DNA of 64,000 bases from an uncultured Rhodospirillaceae bacterium. GTDB lineage: Bacteria; Pseudomonadota; Alphaproteobacteria; Rhodospirillales; Casp-alpha2. A model generated the notes under the pieces. The model was given only the letters and a program-made list of their open reading frames with translations, made no database searches and was not told the DNA's origin. The position numbers and the translations under genes are program-made. Location: positions 1-64,000 of the forward strand of contig CAJWCU010000008.1 of the NCBI GenBank assembly GCA_913030825.1, given 5' to 3'. Within the stretch, counting starts at the first letter, position 1; each line of letters starts with the position of its first letter. Positions 29,285 through 39,322 of the stretch are shown in pieces.

Positions 29285-30238
29285 ATGCCGAAAACGATCC
29301 TGATCGCCATTTGTGCAGGCCTCTTGAGCCTGGTAGCGGCCATGCCGGCCCTGAACGGTGCGCCCGGCGGGCTGATGCTGTTCTATGTGGCTAGCCTGCC
29401 GATCTACCTGACGGGATTCGCGTTTGGCGTGACGGCGGGCACGGTGGCGACGCTCAGCGGCTTCGTCGCCGCGGCGACGCTCGGCGGCGTTCTGGTGGCG
29501 GGGGTGTTCGCCCTCGTGCATCTGCTGCCGGCGTTCACCGTGATCCGCCAGGCCATGCTCCAGCGCACGGCGCCGGACGGACATACGGAATGGATGTCCC
29601 CCGGCCCCATCGTCGCCAGCCTGTCCGGGCTGTCGGCGGGCCTTCTTCTGCTTGCGGGCCTGGTGTTCATGGCCAACGGCACCGGTTTCAGCATCGTCGT
29701 CGACGATCGCCTGACCGATGTCCTGAAGGCCATGGCCCCGCAAATGCCGGAGGCCGCGCGCAAGGAAATGGTCGATGCCTACGCCCCGCTTCTGCCGGCG
29801 TCGTTGGGATCGAGCTGGGTCATCATGGCCCTGGTCAGCGCCACCATCGCGCAATCCATCCTGGCACGGGCCGGACGCAACATGCGCCCGACCCCGCGGT
29901 ACGCCAATATGGTCCTGCCCGATTGGATTTCCTGGGCCCTGGTCGGAGCGGCGGTGGTCTCGTTGATCGCCGGCGGCGAGGTCAAGTTCCTCGCCCGTAA
30001 CCTGACCCTTGCCCTGGCCGTGCCCTTCTTTCTTCTCGGTCTTGCCGTCCTGCATCAATGGGCGCGGCGGGTCCGGCGTGGAACCCTGGCCCTGGTGGCC
30101 ATTTACCTGATTCTTTTCATTGTCGGCTGGGCGGGTCTCTTGGTGACCGCCGGGATCGGCGTCGTTGAACAATGGGCCGGCATTCGCCACCGGTTTATCG
30201 GCCCCGCAAGCGGCACCCCGCCGCATGATGATGAGTGA
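29285..30238 (+). CDS. DUF2232 polytopic membrane protein
   Basis: 317-aa multi-TM protein between rpsR and rplI, the usual position of DUF2232 genes in alphaproteobacteria. Confidence 0.8.
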   Translation: MPKTILIAICAGLLSLVAAMPALNGAPGGLMLFYVASLPIYLTGFAFGVTAGTVATLSGFVAAATLGGVLVAGVFALVHLLPAFTVIRQAMLQRTAPDGHTEWMSPGPIVASLSGLSAGLLLLAGLVFMANGTGFSIVVDDRLTDVLKAMAPQMPEAARKEMVDAYAPLLPASLGSSWVIMALVSATIAQSILARAGRNMRPTPRYANMVLPDWISWALVGAAVVSLIAGGEVKFLARNLTLALAVPFFLLGLAVLHQWARRVRRGTLALVAIYLILFIVGWAGLLVTAGIGVVEQWAGIRHRFIGPASGTPPHDDE

Positions 30239-30253
30239 GTAGGAGAGATCGCA

Positions 30254-31015
30254 ATGGAAGTGATCCTGTTGGAACGTATCGAAAAGCTCGGCCAGATGGG
30301 CGAAGTGGTCAAGGTCAAGCCCGGCTTTGCCCGCAACTACCTGCTGCCGCAGAAAAAGGCCCTTCGCGCGACCGACGGCAACAAGGCCGTGTTCGAAGCC
30401 CAGAAGGCACAGCTCGAAGCCAAGAACCTGGAAAACCGCAAGGAAGCGGAAGCCGTCGGCAGCAAGATGGACGGCGAAGCCATCGTCCTGATCCGTCAGG
30501 CCGGTGAATCCGGGCAGCTTTACGGTTCCGTCAACGCCCGCGACATCGCCGGCGGCCTGACCGAAGCCGGCTTTACCGTGGCCCGCAACCAGGTCGAGCT
30601 GAACCAGCCGATCAAGACCCTGGGCCTGCACGACGTGACCGTGCGCCTGCACCCGGAAGTCTCCGTGACCGTGACCGCCAACGTCGCGCGCACGGCCGAT
30701 GAAGCCCAGGTTCAGACCGACACCGGCCAGGCCGTGGTCGGCGAGGAAGCGCAGCAGGCGGCCAATGCCGTCGACGTCGCGAGCCAGGCCGCCGAGGCCG
30801 TCGCCGCCCAGGCCGACGAAGTCTTCGAAGAAGACATCGCCGGTGACGCCGTCGCCGAGTCCGCCGCCGAGGTCGAAGCCGAAGCCGCCGCCGTCGAGCA
30901 GGCCGAAGCCGACGCCCAGGAGCGGGCCGAATTGGAAGCCCGCGCCAAGGCCCAGGCCGAAGCGGAAGCCGCCGAAGGCGATGCCGCCCCGGAAGGCGAA
31001 GACGAAGACAAGTAA
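30254..31015 (+). CDS. rplI: 50S ribosomal protein L9 with long acidic/Ala-rich C-terminal extension
   Basis: [40 protein letters not shown]; about 100-residue Ala/Glu tail after the canonical domain. Confidence 0.96.
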   Translation: MEVILLERIEKLGQMGEVVKVKPGFARNYLLPQKKALRATDGNKAVFEAQKAQLEAKNLENRKEAEAVGSKMDGEAIVLIRQAGESGQLYGSVNARDIAGGLTEAGFTVARNQVELNQPIKTLGLHDVTVRLHPEVSVTVTANVARTADEAQVQTDTGQAVVGEEAQQAANAVDVASQAAEAVAAQADEVFEEDIAGDAVAESAAEVEAEAAAVEQAEADAQERAELEARAKAQAEAEAAEGDAAPEGEDEDK

Positions 31016-31040
31016 TCTCGGGCAACATCCCGACGATCCG

Positions 31041-31067
31041 GGCGGCTCCTTCGGGAGCCGCCTTTTT
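31041..31067 (+). terminator. Rho-independent terminator of the rpsF-rplI operon
   Basis: GGCGGCTCC-TTCG-GGAGCCGCC followed by TTTTT. Confidence 0.93.
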
Positions 31068-31114
31068 CGTGCCCGCTCCTCAAGGCATCGTATATCAGTC
31101 GGGTTTCCGGCGGA

Positions 31115-31149
31115 TTGACACTCGGGCCATTTTTTAGAACAATTATAAA
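31115..31149 (+). promoter_or_regulatory. Candidate cfa promoter (TTGACA at 31115-31120, AACAAT at 31138-31143) overlapping an Irr/ICE-like palindrome TTTAGAACAATTATAAA (31133-31149)
   Basis: Direct reading; 13 of 14 specified positions match TTTAGAA-N3-TTCTAAA (consensus recalled from memory). Confidence 0.45.
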
Positions 31150-31227
31150 GTCTGGAGTTTAGCTCTTAAGTTTCAGAGGTAACCCAGGGTCGCGATAGCG
31201 CAGTCGTGTATCCGGGGGAGGTGGAAA

Positions 31228-32472
31228 ATGCTTTTTGCGCGGCTGCTACGCCATATCGTTTCCGTCGGCCGGCTTCGGGTCATCGACGCCGGCGGTAAGG
31301 AGCACGTCATTTCCGGTTCGCCCGGCAACAGCCTGACGATCCGTCTGCACGACCCTGCCCTGCATTGGAAACTGTTCTTCAACCCCGGCCTCTACCTGGG
31401 CGAAGCCTATATGAACGGTACGCTCACGGTTGAAGACGGCAACATCTACGACTTCCTCCAATTCGCGACCTCGAACATGCAGGACGCCGGCGAACATCCG
31501 GTTATGGCCTGGGTTGCCGCCGCCGATTCCCTGTTTCGCCGGATACAGCAGTACAATCCGGCGAAACGGTCGCGGCAGAACGTGGCGCACCATTACGACC
31601 TTCGCCGCGAGTTGTACGAATTGTTCCTGGACAAGGACCGGCAGTATTCCTGCGCCTATTTCGAGCGGCCGGAAGACGACCTGGAAACGGCGCAACTGAA
31701 CAAGAAGCGCCACCTCGCGGCCAAGCTTCGGATCGAGCCGGGGATGAAAGTCCTCGATATCGGCTGCGGCTGGGGAGGCCTCGGACTTTATCTGGCGGGC
31801 GAATTGGGAGCCCAAGTGACGGGCCTGACCCTTTCGACCGAACAATTGGCCGTCGCCCGCGAACGGGCCGAGCAAGCCGGTCTGGCGGACAAGGTATCGT
31901 TCGAACTTCGCGATTACCGCGACCAGCAAGGCACCTTCGACCGCATCGTCTCCGTCGGCATGTTCGAACACGTCGGCATCGCGCACTACGACGAATATTT
32001 CTCGACCGTCAAAAACCTGCTCACCGAGGACGGGATCGCCTTGATCCATACCATCGGGCGATCTGAAGTGCCGCGCTCGACCAATCCCTGGATCCGCAAA
32101 TATATCTTCCCGGGCGGCTACATCCCCGCCCTGTCCGAAGTCATGCGCAGCGTCGAACAAACCAGCCTGGTCACCACGGACGTCGAGGTGTTGCGCCTGC
32201 ATTACGCGAAAACGCTGGAACATTGGCGCGACCGCTTCCAAAAGCGCCGCGACGACGCCAAGGCGATCTACGACGAACGGTTCTGCCGAATGTGGGAATT
32301 CTACCTGGCCGCCAGCGAATGCTCCTTCCGCTACATGGACAACGTGGTCTTTCAGGTCCAACTGACCCGCCGCCAGGACGCCGTGCCAATTACCCGCGAC
32401 TACATCACCGAATGGGAGAAACGGGCGAATCGGCGGGACAAAGTATCGACCAGCGACGGCGCCGCGGCCTGA
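31228..32472 (+). CDS. cfa: Cyclopropane-fatty-acyl-phospholipid synthase family methyltransferase
   Basis: NVAHHYDLRRELYELFLDKDRQYSCAYFERPEDDLETAQLNKKRHLAAKL...VLDIGCGWGGLGLYLA...SVGMFEHVG. Confidence 0.93.
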   Translation: MLFARLLRHIVSVGRLRVIDAGGKEHVISGSPGNSLTIRLHDPALHWKLFFNPGLYLGEAYMNGTLTVEDGNIYDFLQFATSNMQDAGEHPVMAWVAAADSLFRRIQQYNPAKRSRQNVAHHYDLRRELYELFLDKDRQYSCAYFERPEDDLETAQLNKKRHLAAKLRIEPGMKVLDIGCGWGGLGLYLAGELGAQVTGLTLSTEQLAVARERAEQAGLADKVSFELRDYRDQQGTFDRIVSVGMFEHVGIAHYDEYFSTVKNLLTEDGIALIHTIGRSEVPRSTNPWIRKYIFPGGYIPALSEVMRSVEQTSLVTTDVEVLRLHYAKTLEHWRDRFQKRRDDAKAIYDERFCRMWEFYLAASECSFRYMDNVVFQVQLTRRQDAVPITRDYITEWEKRANRRDKVSTSDGAAA

Positions 32473-32692
32473 TCCGCCCTTACCACCGCCAATCCGCGCC
32501 GACCAAGTTTTCCAGCCATCCCAAGGCCCTCGCCGCAATCGCCCGGAACCGAGGGCGCATGCCTTGCACTTATCCACAGACCATCCCCATACTCACATTC
32601 CGACCGCCGGGTATGAAAACGATCCCCAGTGAATGCCTAATCCCCTTCACTGTCCGCTCGCCCAGCGTGCGGCTTTGGACTACCAGTGACCG

Positions 32693-34300
32693 ATGAGCAC
32701 AACGACCACAGAACCGCCTCACGGCGACGACGCCCCGCCCGTCGAGGATTACGAGGATCGTTACGACGGCCCCGAACCCGACGACGGCCGCGGCCATGAC
32801 GCCGCCCCTGCCGCCAGTGAAAGCGGCGGCGGCGCGATGGCGGCCTTTCGTTCCATGCCGCATAACCTGGACGCCGAGAAAGCGTTGTTGGGCGCGATTC
32901 TGGTCAACAACCGGGCCCAGGAGCAGGTCGCGGAATTCCTCCGCGCGGAGCATTTCTCGGTCGAGCAGCACGCCAAGGTCTATCAAGCCGCTTCGGTCCT
33001 GATCGACAACGGACAGATCGCCGACCCGGTCACCCTCAAACGGTTCTTCGAGAACGAAAACTCGCTGTCGGAAATCGGCGGCCCGGCCTATCTCGCCGAT
33101 CTGGCGGCCAGCGCCGTGACGGTCATTAACGCCCGCGAATACGGACGCATCGTCTACGACCTGTTCCTGAAGCGGGAATTGATCAAGCTGGGCGAAGACG
33201 TCGTCAACGGCGCCTACGGCGGCGAGGTCGATGAGACCGCGACGGATCAAATCGAACAGGCGGAACAGGCGCTTTACGATCTCGCGACCTCGGGCAATTA
33301 CGAAGGCGGCTTTCAGGACTTCAAAAGCTCCGTCGTCGCCGCCATCCATGCGGCCGAGGCCGCCCACAAACGCGACGGCGGCTTGGCCGGCGTGGCGACG
33401 GATTTCATCGACCTGGACGCCTTGCTCGGCGGGCTGCATTCCTCGGATCTGATCATCCTCGCCGGCCGCCCATCCATGGGCAAGACGGCGCTGGCGACCA
33501 ACATCGCCTTCAATACGGCCTACAACTACGCCCGCACCAAGGGCGAGGAAGGCGCTGTCGTCGGCTTCTTCTCCCTGGAAATGTCGGCCGAACAGTTGGC
33601 CAGCCGTATTCTTTCCGAACAATCGGAGCTGTCGTCCGACCGCATCCGCAAGGGCCTGCTGGAGAACGACGAGTTCACAAAGCTGGCCAGCGCCGCGACG
33701 ACGCTGCACGACATTCCGCTGTTCATCGACGACACCCCGGCCTTGACGGTCAGCGCGCTGCGCACCCGTGCCCGGCGGCTGAAACGCCGCCACAACCTGG
33801 GCTTCATCGTCATCGATTACCTGCAGCTGGTTTCCGGTAGCGCCAACAGCCGCAGTGATGGCCGTGTCCAGGAGGTCTCGGAAATCACCCGTGGCTTGAA
33901 GACCCTGGCCAAGGAATTGGAAGTCCCGGTGCTGGCCCTGTCGCAGTTGTCGCGTACCGTCGAACAGCGCGACCCGCCCCGCCCGCAATTGGCCGACCTT
34001 CGTGAATCGGGCTCCATCGAACAGGACGCCGACGTGGTCATGTTCATCTACCGCGAAGAATATTACATGGAGCGCAAGAAGCCGTCCCGCCGGTCCGACG
34101 AAGACGAAAGCAAACTGGTGGAGCGTATCGAACGCTGGGAGTCGGTGCTGGAAGACATTCACCAAGTCGCCGAAGTCATCGTCGCCAAGCAGCGTCACGG
34201 CCCCATCGGCAACGTGCCCATGCACTTCAACGGGGCCTTCACGCGGTTCGGCAACCTGTCCAAGGATCACCCCTACCGTCAGCGGTTCCAAGGTGACTGA
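32693..34300 (+). CDS. dnaB: Replicative DNA helicase
   Basis: MPHNLDAEKALLGAILVNN, DLIILAGRPSMGKTALATNIA, VVGFFSLEMSAEQLASRIL, IVIDYLQLVSG; acidic N-terminal extension of about 50 aa. Confidence 0.97.
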   Translation: MSTTTTEPPHGDDAPPVEDYEDRYDGPEPDDGRGHDAAPAASESGGGAMAAFRSMPHNLDAEKALLGAILVNNRAQEQVAEFLRAEHFSVEQHAKVYQAASVLIDNGQIADPVTLKRFFENENSLSEIGGPAYLADLAASAVTVINAREYGRIVYDLFLKRELIKLGEDVVNGAYGGEVDETATDQIEQAEQALYDLATSGNYEGGFQDFKSSVVAAIHAAEAAHKRDGGLAGVATDFIDLDALLGGLHSSDLIILAGRPSMGKTALATNIAFNTAYNYARTKGEEGAVVGFFSLEMSAEQLASRILSEQSELSSDRIRKGLLENDEFTKLASAATTLHDIPLFIDDTPALTVSALRTRARRLKRRHNLGFIVIDYLQLVSGSANSRSDGRVQEVSEITRGLKTLAKELEVPVLALSQLSRTVEQRDPPRPQLADLRESGSIEQDADVVMFIYREEYYMERKKPSRRSDEDESKLVERIERWESVLEDIHQVAEVIVAKQRHGPIGNVPMHFNGAFTRFGNLSKDHPYRQRFQGD

Positions 34301-35459
34301 GACCGCCGGAAACCCGTCCGGCGTCGATGCGCAACTTGCCGGCGACTCCACAATCGACGCGCGCCTTGCCGGCGCGACTCTGACCATCGACCTGTCGGCC
34401 CTTCAAGCCAACTACCGAACCATCGCCAAGACCCTGGGCAGCGGCACCATTGCCGGGGCCGTGGTCAAGGCCGATGCCTACGGCCTGGGCATCGGTCCGG
34501 CGGGCCGTGCCCTGTGGGATGCCGGGGCCCGCGAATTCTTCGTCGCCCACCCGTCCGAAGGCGTGGCGCTGCGCAGCCACCTGCCGGACGCCCGCATCCA
34601 TGTCCTCAACGGTGCGCATGCCGGAGCCGAAGACGCCTTTCGCGAACATCGCCTGATCCCGGCGCTCAACTGCCTGGGCGACGTCGAACGCTGGCGGGCT
34701 TATTCGGCCAAGGTCGGCGATGCCCTGCCCGCCGTCCTGCATGTCGATACGGGGATGTGCCGCCTGGGCCTGGACCGGACGGAATTCAAACGCGCCGCCG
34801 CCGACCCGTCGCTGCTGGACGGCGTCAATATCGAGACGGTGATGAGCCATCTGGCCTCCGCCGACGACGCGGCCAGCCCGCAAAGCGCGGAGCAGCTCGC
34901 CTACTTCCAGGACATCCGCAAGGCGTTGCCCCTGGGCCGGGCGTCCTTCGCCAATTCCTCGGGCGTCTTTCTGGGACCCGATTATCGCTTCGATCTGGCC
35001 CGTCCGGGGGTCGCGCTCTACGGCGTCAACCCGACCCCGCATACGACCAACCCGATGGCGCAAGTCGTTCGTCTGCAAGCAAAAATCCTGCAGGTGCGCG
35101 ACGTTGACAGCCCCGAGACCGTTGGCTACGGTGCCTCGCATCGGATCGCGGAACCTTCTCGCATCGCGACCCTGCCCGTCGGCTATGCCGACGGATATCT
35201 GCGCTCCTTGTCCAGCCGGGCAAAGGCGTTCATCGGGGATAACGAAGTACCGCTTGTGGGACGGGTTTCCATGGATTTGATCACCGTCGACGTGACCGCC
35301 GTACCCGAAGCCCTGTGCCGGCCCGGCATGACGGTCGACCTGATCGGCCCGCGCCACACGGTCGACGACCTGGCCGCCGAAGCGGGCACCATCGGATACG
35401 AAATTCTGACATCTCTGGGCCACCGGTATCACCGTGTTTACACAGGTGGGGCGGAATAG
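34293..35459 (+). CDS. alr: Alanine racemase
   Basis: In-frame GTG at 34293 overlapping the dnaB stop; GAVVKADAYGLGIGPAGRAL, SSGVFLGPDYRFDLARPGVALYGVNP, RVSMDLITVDVT. Confidence 0.94.
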   Translation: MTETAGNPSGVDAQLAGDSTIDARLAGATLTIDLSALQANYRTIAKTLGSGTIAGAVVKADAYGLGIGPAGRALWDAGAREFFVAHPSEGVALRSHLPDARIHVLNGAHAGAEDAFREHRLIPALNCLGDVERWRAYSAKVGDALPAVLHVDTGMCRLGLDRTEFKRAAADPSLLDGVNIETVMSHLASADDAASPQSAEQLAYFQDIRKALPLGRASFANSSGVFLGPDYRFDLARPGVALYGVNPTPHTTNPMAQVVRLQAKILQVRDVDSPETVGYGASHRIAEPSRIATLPVGYADGYLRSLSSRAKAFIGDNEVPLVGRVSMDLITVDVTAVPEALCRPGMTVDLIGPRHTVDDLAAEAGTIGYEILTSLGHRYHRVYTGGAE

Positions 35460-35483
35460 GCCCATGACGGTCTTTTCTGCGGC

Positions 35484-36266
35484 ATGTCAGCCATGAATCC
35501 ATTGCAAGCCATCGGCCGCGTGTTCCTCGGCTTCCTCGGCACCACCGGGCGGCTGACGCTGTTCGCGCTGAACGCCGTGCGTCATTGTTTCCTGCCGCCC
35601 TATTATCCCCGGATCATGGTCCGCCAGATGATCGAGATCGGGTATTACTCGCTGCCCGTGGTCGGCCTAACGGCGATCTTCGCGGGCATGGTCCTGGCGC
35701 TGCAGAGCTATACCGGTTTCGCCCGCTTCTCGGCCGAGGGCGCCATCGCCAACGTCGTCGTGCTGTCGATCACCCGCGAACTGGCCCCCGTTCTGGGCGG
35801 CCTGATGATCGCCGGGCGGGTCGGCGCCTCCATGGCCGCAGAGATCGGCACCATGCGGGTAACCGAACAGATCGACGCCCTGACGACCCTGTCGACCAAT
35901 GCCATGAAATACCTGGTGGTGCCGCGCATCATCGCGGGCGTCGTGATGCTGCCGCTGCTGATCTTCGTCGCCGACATCATCGGCGTGTTCGGCGGCTTTC
36001 TCGTGTCGGTTTACAAGCTGGGCTTCAACCCGTCGATCTATCTGCAGAACACCTGGGATTTCCTGGAACTGTTGGACGTCGTCTCGGGCCTGGTGAAGGC
36101 CTCGGTGTTCGGGTTCCTGGTCGCCCTGATGGGCTGCTACCACGGCTATTATTCCAAGGGTGGGGCCCAGGGCGTGGGGGCGGCGACGACCAATTCCGTG
36201 GTCTCGGCCTCGATCCTGATTCTCTGCTTCAACTACATCCTGACGGAAGCCTTCTTCGGCCTGTAG
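35484..36266 (+). CDS. mlaE: MlaE-family lipid ABC transporter permease
   Basis: IEIGYYSLPVVGLTAIFAGMVLALQSYTGF...TRELAPVLGGLMIAGRVGASMAAEIGTMRVTEQIDAL. Confidence 0.93.
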   Translation: MSAMNPLQAIGRVFLGFLGTTGRLTLFALNAVRHCFLPPYYPRIMVRQMIEIGYYSLPVVGLTAIFAGMVLALQSYTGFARFSAEGAIANVVVLSITRELAPVLGGLMIAGRVGASMAAEIGTMRVTEQIDALTTLSTNAMKYLVVPRIIAGVVMLPLLIFVADIIGVFGGFLVSVYKLGFNPSIYLQNTWDFLELLDVVSGLVKASVFGFLVALMGCYHGYYSKGGAQGVGAATTNSVVSASILILCFNYILTEAFFGL

Positions 36267-36279
36267 GATGGGGGCCTCC

Positions 36280-37050
36280 ATGAGCGAGCCGAAAATCCAA
36301 CTGCGGGGCGTGGCCAAGGCCTTCGGGCCGAAAAAGGTCCTGACCGGCGTCGACCTGGACGTCGCCAAGGGCGAAAGCGTCGTCATCATCGGCGGTTCGG
36401 GCACCGGCAAGTCGGTGACCCTGAAATGTATTCTGGGCCTGCTGACGCCCGATAGCGGATCGATCAAGATCGACGGGCGCGAAGTCACCGGCTTATCGGT
36501 CGGCGAACGCGACGACATCAACCGTCAGGTCGGCATGCTGTTCCAGGGGGGCGCTTTGTTCGATTCCCTGCCCGTCTGGGAAAACGTCGCCTTCGGCCTG
36601 CTGTCGCGCAAGCAATGCGGGCGCGAGGAAGCGCGGGAAATCGCAATCAAGAAGCTAGCCCAGGTCGGCCTCAAACCCGCCCTAGGCGACGCCATGCCCG
36701 CCGATCTTTCCATTGGCATGCAGAAACGCGTCGGCCTTGCCCGCGCCATTGCCACGGACCCGGAAATCATCTTCTTCGACGAGCCGACCACGGGCCTCGA
36801 TCCGATCATGGCCGACATGATCAACGAGTTGATCGTGCATGTGAATCAAGAGGTCGGCGCCACGGCGCTGTCGATCTCTCACGACATGGACAGTGCCCGC
36901 CGCATCGGCGACCGCATCGCCATGCTGTATCAGGGAAAGATCGTTTGGGCCGGCGCGCCGGGCGACATCGACGGCGAAGTCGATCCCGTGGTCGACCAAT
37001 TCGTCCACGGTCGCGTCGACGGCCCGATCAAAATGCAGGTCCGGGCCTAA
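36280..37050 (+). CDS. mlaF: MlaF-family ABC transporter ATP-binding protein
   Basis: Walker A GGSGTGKSVTLKCILGLL, signature LSIGMQKRVGLARAIA, Walker B IIFFDEPTTGLDPIMADMI. Confidence 0.93.
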   Translation: MSEPKIQLRGVAKAFGPKKVLTGVDLDVAKGESVVIIGGSGTGKSVTLKCILGLLTPDSGSIKIDGREVTGLSVGERDDINRQVGMLFQGGALFDSLPVWENVAFGLLSRKQCGREEAREIAIKKLAQVGLKPALGDAMPADLSIGMQKRVGLARAIATDPEIIFFDEPTTGLDPIMADMINELIVHVNQEVGATALSISHDMDSARRIGDRIAMLYQGKIVWAGAPGDIDGEVDPVVDQFVHGRVDGPIKMQVRA

Positions 37051-37058
37051 ACACAGCG

Positions 37059-37346
37059 TCAGCCCTGCTGTTTTGTCGGCCCATGGCTGCTATCGGGTGC
37101 TGCGCCCAGGGCATCCAACGCCGTAAGGATTTGATCCAGCTTGGCCCCCCTACCCTCGGGCATGCCTTCTTCCACCGAGACGCACTCTTCCTTGGCGTCG
37201 TACTCCCAACGCCGAAGAATTTCGATCTTCTGGGGCGTCGCCAACGCCGCTTCATCGACGACATCCTGTGGCGTGGCGAAAACCGCCGACGGATCGACCA
37301 GGGCTTTTTCCAGATCGATCTCTTGTCGTTTCTGAAGGTCCGTCAT
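37059..37346 (-). CDS. Conserved small protein of unknown function
   Basis: ATG at 37346; MTDLQKRQEIDLEKALVDPSAVFATPQDVVDEAALATPQKIEILRRWEYDAKEECVSVEEGM. Confidence 0.7.
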   Translation of the reverse strand: MTDLQKRQEIDLEKALVDPSAVFATPQDVVDEAALATPQKIEILRRWEYDAKEECVSVEEGMPEGRGAKLDQILTALDALGAAPDSSHGPTKQQG

Positions 37347-37586
37347 GCTGCTCTCTCCTTTTTCTCCGTTTATTTGTTCTAAGACCTCGCGGGCCCTCTT
37401 ACTTTCCCTAATATGGCAAAAAGGTTTGGCGATTCCATGGCAGGTTCGGAATTTCGCAGGGCAAAACATTAAGAAATCCGGGCTTCTCAAGGCGCTGTGA
37501 CCGGTGGCAATCTTTTCCTGAAACAACAAGACAAGCCTGCCGGCCCGGAGAATCGGGGCAATCGGGCACCATCTGGAGGACACACC

Positions 37587-38477
37587 ATGGGACTGAAAAT
37601 CACGCCTGTGAGCGACGTTTGCGGCGCCGAGATTTCCGGCATCGACGTTACCGCCCCCCTGGCGCCCGAAGACGTCGCCGCCATCGAGGCCGCGTTCAAC
37701 CGCCACAAGGTCTTGGTGATCAAGGAACAGCCGATGACGGCCCGCCAGTTGGCGGACTTCTCGGCCAACTTCGGCCCGCTGCAGGCCCACGTCCAAACGG
37801 CCTATCAGCACCCCGAAGTTCCCGAGGTCGTCCAGATGACCAACAAGAAAGCCGACGGCACTTTTGACGAGGTCGGGGCCGCGCGCGGCGCCGCGCCGAA
37901 AACCCGCGACGGCTGGCATTCCGACCTGTCTTTCGAACGCCAGCCAGCGAAGGCGACACTGTTGCATTCGATCGAGGTACCGAACAGCGGCGGCAACACC
38001 TGTTTCTCGAACACCACCATGGCCTATGCGGCCCTGCCGGAAGACGTGAAACAGCGTCTCGACGGCCTGCAGGCCGAATTCGTGTATGGCCAGGCCAAAC
38101 GCAACCCGCTCGCCGCCAAGGCGGCGGAAGCATTGAAGGGCAAGGCGAAGACCGAGACCGTCGCCATTCAGCCCGTGGTCGTCCGTCATGTCGCCACGGG
38201 CGAACCGGCGATCTTCGCCAACCCGTATACGACTTCGCACATCCTCGGCCTGCCCGAGGACGAAAGCGAGGCGCTGATCGAACTGTTGACCGATCAAATG
38301 GAAGACCTCGCCTTCCGTTGGGAACACGAATGGTCGGCCGGCGACACGCTGATGTGGGACAACCGGGGTGGGCTCATGCACTCCGGTCGCATGGACTATC
38401 CCCGCGACCAGGCCCGCAGATTCATCCGCACGACCGTCAGCGGCGGCGAACTGATGCCGTTCAAGATGAGCGCCTAG
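37587..38477 (+). CDS. TauD/TfdA-family Fe(II)/2OG dioxygenase
   Basis: ATG at 37587 after TGGAGGA; GWHSDLSFERQPAKATLLHSIEVPNSGGNTCFSNTTMAY (HxD), DTLMWDNRGGLMHSGRMDYPRDQARRFIRTTVSG. Confidence 0.9.
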   Translation: MGLKITPVSDVCGAEISGIDVTAPLAPEDVAAIEAAFNRHKVLVIKEQPMTARQLADFSANFGPLQAHVQTAYQHPEVPEVVQMTNKKADGTFDEVGAARGAAPKTRDGWHSDLSFERQPAKATLLHSIEVPNSGGNTCFSNTTMAYAALPEDVKQRLDGLQAEFVYGQAKRNPLAAKAAEALKGKAKTETVAIQPVVVRHVATGEPAIFANPYTTSHILGLPEDESEALIELLTDQMEDLAFRWEHEWSAGDTLMWDNRGGLMHSGRMDYPRDQARRFIRTTVSGGELMPFKMSA

Positions 38478-39322
38478 GCCGGACAGCGATCCAGAATGCG
38501 CCTTGCCCGACGGGCGATCGATTCATTGACCATCTTGCCATCGACCCGGGCCGTGCCCAGGGGGTCGTCGGCCGCGGCCGCCAGGACCCGTTCCGCCCAA
38601 TCGAGCTGATCCGCAGTCGGCGTGAACGCCGCATGGATATTGCCGATCTGCACCTGATCGTAAGACGCCTTGCCGGTGAAGCCCATGGCGGCGATGCGCC
38701 CGGCCTCGTCGATCAGTCCCGGCTCATCCGACGGATCGAACCAGACACCGTCCATGGCGTCGATCCCGGCCTCCTGCGCCGCCAAGACCGTTTCCGCCCG
38801 CGCATGAGCCAGCGCGTCCCATCCCAGGTCCGATCCGATGGAGGCCGAAAAATCGGCGGTTCCCAGGAACAGGCAGGTAATCTGCGGGCCGTCGATGCCC
38901 TGGGTCGAACAGGCGATCTCCATGGCGTTCTTCACCCCTCGGGGGCTTTCGATCAGGACGATCAACTCCATGTCCGGGTGCTTGGGCCGCAGCAGGTCGG
39001 CGACCCAGCGCACTTCCTCGGCATGTTCGATCTTGGGCAGGATCAGGCCGTCCGGCCCGTCGGCGCAGTCGAGAACGGCGATCAGATCGCGGATCCCGTC
39101 TTCCGTCCGCGGGTTGTTGACCCGCAGCAGGCGCAGCGGCTGTCCCGCCCCGCGCGCCCCGGCATACATGGCCAGAATTTTGGGGCGTGCTTCGGCGCGG
39201 CGGGCCGGGACGGTGCCGTCCTCCAGATCGAAGACGATCATATCGGCTCCCGAATTCATCGCTTCGTCCCATCGCTCCGTACTGAGAGCCGGATAGAACA
39301 GCACACTCCGCCTTAAAGTCAC
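38474..39322 (-). CDS. HpcH/HpaI aldolase / CitE-like (CoA ester lyase) protein
   Basis: GTG at 39322; RRSVLFYPALSTERWDEAMNSGADMIVFDLEDGTVPARRAEARPKI. Confidence 0.9.
   Translation of the reverse strand: MTLRRSVLFYPALSTERWDEAMNSGADMIVFDLEDGTVPARRAEARPKILAMYAGARGAGQPLRLLRVNNPRTEDGIRDLIAVLDCADGPDGLILPKIEHAEEVRWVADLLRPKHPDMELIVLIESPRGVKNAMEIACSTQGIDGPQITCLFLGTADFSASIGSDLGWDALAHARAETVLAAQEAGIDAMDGVWFDPSDEPGLIDEAGRIAAMGFTGKASYDQVQIGNIHAAFTPTADQLDWAERVLAAAADDPLGTARVDGKMVNESIARRARRILDRCPA

Noticed and set aside
32570-34387. 605-aa minus-strand ORF opposite dnaB
   Set aside because: Same antisense artefact; composition is non-natural and dnaB is unambiguous.
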